Below, one piece after another: positions 19,201 through 22,011 of a stretch of 22,011 nt of DNA (position 1 is its first letter; each line of letters opens with the position of its first letter). Source of the DNA: CAYUJH01 sp964394585. Lineage in GTDB: Bacteria > Bacteroidota > Bacteroidia > Cytophagales > Flammeovirgaceae. The notes below the pieces were generated by a model. It saw nothing but the letters and a program-made list of their open reading frames with translations, searched no databases and was not told where the DNA came from. Location: the NCBI GenBank assembly GCA_964394585.1, contig CAYMYI010000066.1, positions 1-22,011 on the forward strand, read 5' to 3'. The position numbers and the translations under genes were made by a program.

Positions 19201-20517
19201 GCAATGGAGGTGATGGAATTCGGTTTATTGGCAGTAACTCATTGATTGGGGGGACAACTGATGTCGAAAGAAACGTAATTGCAGATAATGGTTCTTCAGG
19301 GATTCTATTTCTTACCACCGGCCCAACCAATAATCAAATAAAAGGAAATTATATTGGGGTAGGTGCCGATGGCACAGCTCTTTTGGGCAACTCAGGAAGT
19401 GGAATCGCTTGGGGAGGAGATGGCCCTGATAATATGCTGATTGGTGGAACTGCTCCGGGAGAAGGAAATAGAATAGCTAATAATACTACATGGGGTATTC
19501 TAATTTCAGGAGCAGCTTCCATCGATAATACAATAAGTCGGAACAGCATCTTTAGCAATACTTCTGGTGGTATATCGCTAACTTCTGGTAGTAATTCGAG
19601 TATTACGGCTCCCATTATAGATGCAGCCACCACAACGGAGGTTACAGTTTCAGGTGTGGCTAATAATGATGTGATTGAAGTATTCGTATCTGATGGTACA
19701 GGGCAAGGCGAAGTTTACCAAGGCAACGTAACGGCTGCAGGAACAACCGCTACAGTAACAGGATTAACTTTATCAGTTGGGGACAACGTGGTGGTTACCC
19801 GAACCGATGCAGCTGGAAACACCTCAGAGTTTTCAACAGCATTTACTGTTATTTCTGGTTGTAACCCAGCCGCCGATGAAGCTGCCTTGACAGCCTTCTA
19901 TACAGCTACTAACGGAGCAGGTTGGACTGACAATAGCGGGTGGCTTGGTGGACAGCCTCTCAATGGATGGAATGGTGTTGCTATTAATGCTGAGGGCTGC
20001 GTAACTGGGATATTTCTTGATAACAATAACTTGACCGGGAATTTGCCTGTTGAGCTTGGTGATTTGAATTCTTTAGTAAATCTCGATCTCAGCCAAAATA
20101 ATATTTCAGGCACTATTCCTCCTCAGATAGGAAATTTGACCAACTTATCTACTCTTCGGTTAAACGATATGGGACTAACAGGTCCTTTGCCTAATGAGCT
20201 ATGGACGTTAACTAACCTTACTGACCTGCGCCTCACTAACAATGGGTTTACAGGAACACTTCCTACACAAATTGGGAATCTGATAAATCTTACCGATTTA
20301 TTCTTGGATAATAATGCATTCAGTGGCTCAATTCCTGTGGAAGTAGGTAACCTTACTAACCTCACTACACTTTGGCTGGATAATAATGGCTTTACGGGTA
20401 GTATCCCAACAGAAATAGGCAACCTTACACAATTAGAAGATTTACGATTGCATGTAACTAGTTTATCGGGGGGAGTGCCGACTAACTTTGGAAGTTTGGT
20501 AAACCTTAAAACATTAT
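7281..20517 (+). CDS. Giant multidomain surface/adhesin-like protein, N-terminal 4,412 residues up to the assembly gap
   Basis: Predicted exported cell-surface protein, probably adhesive or matrix-forming. The start ATG at 7281 gives a Lys-Lys signal peptide (MKKIYQTLTISLCIGLLFAF); a GTG at 7230 would put 17 odd residues before it. Module order: signal peptide; filamentous-haemagglutinin-like beta-helix (about 190-900) with GGGTVFIGGD, GNGGRVIVWAEE and GNGGFVEVSAKG; sheet module A with GDW at 935; SbsA/Big_5-like Ig domain (about 1424-1530); FG-GAP/VCBS-type repeats (about 1560-1900); sheet module B (about 1910-2330); three LamG plus SLRQAI beta-helix cassettes (2338, 2977 and 3546 onwards); plant-type LRRs (4194 to the gap). 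The composition is rich in Gly, Asn, Thr, Asp and Ala and poor in Cys and Lys, typical of secreted repeat proteins. The frame resumes at 20528. Export by the type IX system is expected for such Bacteroidota proteins, but the sorting domain is not in the window. Function is inferred from modules only. Confidence 0.93.
7858..10000 (+). other. Filamentous-haemagglutinin-like beta-helix region of the giant protein
   Basis: Residues about 190-900 match the pattern of the helical part of TpsA adhesins: VDVSAPNGGGTVFIGGDEKG, GNGGRVIVWAEERTQFYG, GNGGFVEVSAKGDLQF and GTISLDPANIIIADG, then many short Gly/Asn-rich turns such as SGNITILARGNITTGNIS. In TpsA proteins this part follows an N-terminal TPS domain with NPNG/NxxGI motifs. 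Here the sequence between signal peptide and helix (about residues 32-190) has no such motif, so delivery by a TpsB partner is doubtful. Confidence 0.75.
10068..11540 (+). repeat. Sheet module A (GxW/DDVVV type) of the giant protein
   Basis: Begins STGDWANAGIWDCGCVP followed by DDVVV, then LTINAPGSI, NNGVFTALGTTTFNGAANQTISG, then YAPIQI, NEYWEV, LLWDDSW and AELRVAGF, and ends at FAPP. This is a very common Bacteroidota module in large surface proteins, often several per protein. It recurs as modules B and C. Confidence 0.7.
11550..11876 (+). other. SbsA/Big_5-like Ig domain
   Basis: Residues about 1424-1532 run from SLTITNTSPLPYATTFTPAD through ITITMSDPVD, ITFDPAGEFLDGENITVTLTD to YTLQFSV. 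This pattern of predicted strands with the sequence ITVTLTDAITS and a closing LQFSV fits bacterial Ig-like domains of the SbsA_Ig type. It links sheet module A to the calcium-loop repeats. Confidence 0.65.
11960..13000 (+). repeat. FG-GAP/VCBS-type calcium-binding repeats
   Basis: At least seven units carry a DxDxDG-like loop: near 11973 (EGSDGDLD), 12141 (DTDKDG), 12282 (DLDNDG), 12450 (DYDLDG), 12603 (DYTGDG), 12756 (DWNGDG) and 12906 (DIDDDND). They are separated by about 140-160 bases. In the family such repeats form beta-propeller blades with bound calcium. The number fits one seven-bladed propeller. Confidence 0.8.
13008..14265 (+). repeat. Sheet module B of the giant protein
   Basis: A second copy of the module seen at 10068-11540: DGLWSNTNNWVGNTLPGFGDDVIID, here given in part, then LTINTGNTLEMNGFNL, GTANQAI, TEYAPITL, PDVYWTF, LEYDDVNW, ADLRIAGF and TFAPP. 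It is diverged from module A at the DNA level but follows the same order of strands and motifs. Confidence 0.7.
14280..16187 (+). repeat. LamG/beta-helix cassette 1
   Basis: Opens with TQPVGNRGIYFDGVDDF, a LamG/concanavalin-like jelly roll with AWHHVAFVKNG, ELYIDG and GQLDEIKFF, followed by WAYRVTNTNDSGVGSLRQAI and a right-handed parallel beta-helix, and closes with an Ig-like domain (15935-16184). The first of three cassettes. Confidence 0.8.
15935..16184 (+). repeat. Ig-like domain copy 1 (duplicated near-identically)
   Basis: VSGVASGDVIEVFVSDGTGQ and following residues, about 80 in all, ending TDAAGNTSAFSTEFTV. A second copy lies at 19608-19856. The two copies share a 23-base exact stretch (15996-16018 and 19668-19690) and long runs of synonymous-only differences. 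Confidence 0.85.
16197..17897 (+). repeat. LamG/beta-helix cassette 2
   Basis: Opens with TQPPGNRGIYFDGVDDF, then LamG features EWTHVAIVRD, AYINGV and GQIDEVRIY, then LWALRVTDDTD, GSLRQAIEEAN and a beta-helix with GGAVNTLGDAIFINCLFTGN. It ends with the IDIGAYE motif often found at the end of such helices. It lacks the closing Ig-like domain of cassettes 1 and 3. Confidence 0.8.
17904..19859 (+). repeat. LamG/beta-helix cassette 3
   Basis: Opens with TQPVGNTGIYFDGVDDF, with LamG features LEAWVKL, WIHLAFVFDG, LYVNGV and GQIDEVKIF, then LWAFRVTDTAD, GTLRDAI and a long beta-helix with repeated NVISGN, NYIGTAPDG and NYIGVGADG turns. It closes with the same Ig-like domain as cassette 1. Confidence 0.8.
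19608..19856 (+). repeat. Ig-like domain copy 2
   Basis: VSGVANNDVIEVFVSDGTGQ and following residues, ending TDAAGNTSEFSTAFTV. It is the counterpart of 15935-16184 and sits at the same place, at the end of cassette 3. Confidence 0.85.
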
Positions 20518-20690
20518 NNNNNNNNNNGGTCTGACAGGTCAGTTGCCTCTATCACTAACAAATATTCCATCGGGGGCGTCTAATCTTGATAACTTCTTTT
20601 TTAATGGAACTAACTTATGCGAACCTACCGAAGCGGCTTATACAACTTGGGCGACTGGTATTACCAATTATACTCCATCGGGCATTACCT
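19860..20690 (+). repeat. Plant-type leucine-rich repeats
   Basis: An N-terminal cap (DEAALTAFYTATNGAGWTDN, GWLGGQPLNGWNGV) like that of plant LRR receptor kinases and their bacterial relatives, then repeats of 23-24 residues with the LxxLxLxxNxLTGxIPxxIGNLxxL pattern. Seven or eight repeats are visible, interrupted by the assembly gap, then a C-terminal cap with LCEPTEAAYTTWA. Such LRRs are common in Bacteroidota surface proteins and are likely to bind ligands. Confidence 0.85.
20518..20527. other. Assembly gap (ten Ns) inside the LRR region
   Basis: Ten Ns of unknown sequence. Upstream codons end at T20517; downstream the open frame starts at 20528. With ten bases the two frames do not match; a length of 2 modulo 3 restores the frame, and the LRR register predicts 14 bases. 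Confidence 0.98.
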
Positions 20691-22011
20691 GCGATGTATT
20701 ATACTGGGTTGGTACTGCCCCCGGCGATTGGAGCAACCCCGCTAACTGGTCGGCTACTTCCGGAGGGACAGGAGGTTTTGGCCCTCCAAACGCTACGCAA
20801 ACTGCGGTATTCGATGGGGGTAGTGTAATAAATGCGGTCGTAGATGGAGACTTTACCGTAGGAGGTATCGAAATCCAATCGGGATATACTGGTACACTCA
20901 CTGTGCCATCGCCGAATACACTTACGGTGCAAGGAGATATTACCCAAGATGACGGTACCTTTACTATTGTAGGAGGCGCAACTCTTGAAGTAACTGGCAA
21001 TGTAACTTTGAATGCAGGTACTACGATTGCCAACGGCGAACTATCGTTTACAGGCTCGAGTACACTCACTAATAATACAGGGGGCGATTTAGTAATACAA
21101 GAACTGACTGTAACAGGAAGTCTATCGCTCGTTGGTGAAAATGTAATTGTAGATAATACCTTAAATCTAGGAGGTACCATTAATACAGGCGCCAATACAG
21201 TTCAAATAGGAAATGCGGCACCTGGTACATTGAACGATCTAGGTGGAGGAATTTCAGGGAATCTAGCTTATTATGTAAGCAGTACGACCCCATTTGTATT
21301 CCCACTGAACCCGTACGAAATCATTATTACACCAACGACCATTACTACATCGGGCGTCCTTGCAGTAAACTTTAATACAAGTAACTTTAACCCGATACCC
21401 CTATTCAACGATGGGGCTGACCCTATTGCAGCTCTCTTCGCCGAAGGGGCTTTCCAACTTACCTCGAGTAGCTTAGAGATGACGTTTAATGTAGCGATAG
21501 GAAATGGAGGCTTCGTGTCGAATCCAATCAATACTACTACTCGTGTAGTAACACAAAATAACGGAGGTGCATGGCTAGGCGAAGGAGTGCAAGCGGGTAA
21601 CCTGGGTCGTTCAGGGCTTACAATTTCTAACGGCGGTGTAAAACGCATTACCCTAGCCAACAGTTGTGGAAATTTCTTTTCTCGGGCAGGAGTAGATGCC
21701 ACAAACTCTGATTTGATAGCGTGTAGTTTCGAAGAGATATTCATAACGGTGATAGGTGCAGATACCCTCAACGGAGAAACCTATCATTTCTATGATGAAT
21801 TTGGCACAGAAGTAACCCCATTGTTTGTACAACAAGCTGCGAGAGGTCAATTCAAGCCAGCGAATGCGAGCGTGTTAAACCGTCCCTTATTCGTTACAGT
21901 ACGCTCAGCACAAGGCTGCGAAAGTGATAATACCGATGTAGAGTTTACCATGGGAATTGCCCCCTCCGTTAGCTCACCTGTTTATACGAGCGGTTCGCTA
22001 TCGATCTGCGA
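20528..22011 (+). CDS. Giant surface protein, continuation after the gap, open at the right edge
   Basis: An open frame of 494 codons from the end of the gap to the window edge, with no stop codon. It begins with the end of an LRR (GLTGQLPLSLTNI) and the C-terminal cap, then sheet module C from YWVGTAPGDWSNPANW (about 20701) with TLTVQGDITQDDG and TVTGSLSLVG, then a beta-rich part around YYVSSTTPFVFPL, and finally a PKD/SprB-like segment (ACSFEEIFITVIGAD, LFVTVRSAQGCESDN). It is almost certainly the same gene as the frame from 7281. Total length is therefore at least about 4,911 residues. The C-terminus, where a sorting domain would be expected, is outside the window. Confidence 0.9.
20695..21690 (+). 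repeat. Sheet module C of the giant protein
   Basis: Third copy of the GDW-type module: YWVGTAPGDWSNPANWS, FGPPNATQTAVFDGG, then alternating short strands such as LTVQGDITQ, LEVTGNVTL, LVIQELTVTG. It differs from modules A and B in its second half, which has YYVSSTTPFVFPLNPYE rather than the YAPI/AELRVAGF part. Confidence 0.65.

Noticed and set aside
14280..19859. CRISPR array or insertion sequence behind the repeated DNA
   Set aside because: The repeats are long, in frame and protein-coding, with no short direct repeats with regular spacers, no transposase and no terminal inverted repeats.
20518..20527. Two separate genes on either side of the Ns
   Set aside because: LRR sequence continues on both sides in a register that predicts a 14-base gap, which joins the frames.
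20586..20828. Separate plus-strand gene of 80 codons after the gap
   Set aside because: It lies in a different frame from the LRR cap and the G-D-W module, which run without a stop from 20528 to the window end.

Overview
The window looks like a chromosomal piece of a Bacteroidota genome, probably a Cytophagales-type gliding or surface-living bacterium; I cannot name a species. Support for this comes from several signs. Two promoter-like TAnnTTTG (-7) elements are present and clear Shine-Dalgarno sites are absent. The predicted exported proteins resemble those common in the phylum. A giant surface protein uses typical Bacteroidota modules: G-x-W sheet modules, LamG, SLRQAI beta-helices, plant-type LRRs and PKD/SprB-like segments.

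Layout. Minus strand, 1-1273: the end of a BlaI/MecI-type repressor gene with a missing C-terminal tail (1-324) and a tandem 20-bp AT-rich repeat just upstream of it; a 52-residue basic protein with its own promoter-like element and a perfect 12-bp-stem terminator; and msrA, encoding peptide methionine sulfoxide reductase A. Plus strand, 1378-6736: nfi (endonuclease V); a secreted cytochrome c/copper type II monooxygenase-like fusion; a WecA/TagO-type undecaprenyl-phosphate sugar-1-phosphate transferase; and recG starting at TTG. Several of these genes concern DNA or protein damage (msrA, nfi, recG), but they do not form one obvious pathway; they look like ordinary housekeeping genes.

A gene-free stretch of about 540 bases (6737-7280) holds several hairpins and a promoter-like element. 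It leads into the main object of the window, one reading frame from 7281 running off the right edge. It is broken only by ten Ns at 20518-20527. Across the gap the frame shifts in the deposited coordinates, but the LRR register predicts that the true gap is 14 bases, which restores the frame exactly. The gene therefore encodes at least about 4,911 residues.

Module order in the giant protein: signal peptide; filamentous-haemagglutinin-like beta-helix without a recognisable TPS secretion domain; G-x-W sheet module A; SbsA/Big_5-like Ig domain; seven or more FG-GAP/VCBS-type calcium-loop repeats; sheet module B; three LamG plus beta-helix cassettes (the first and third ending in a nearly identical Ig-like domain); plant-type LRRs; sheet module C; and a PKD/SprB-like segment. 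The C-terminus, where a type IX secretion sorting domain would be expected, is outside the window. The most noteworthy points are this mosaic protein, its internal DNA duplications, the mis-sized gap, and the cytochrome c/PHM-like fusion.
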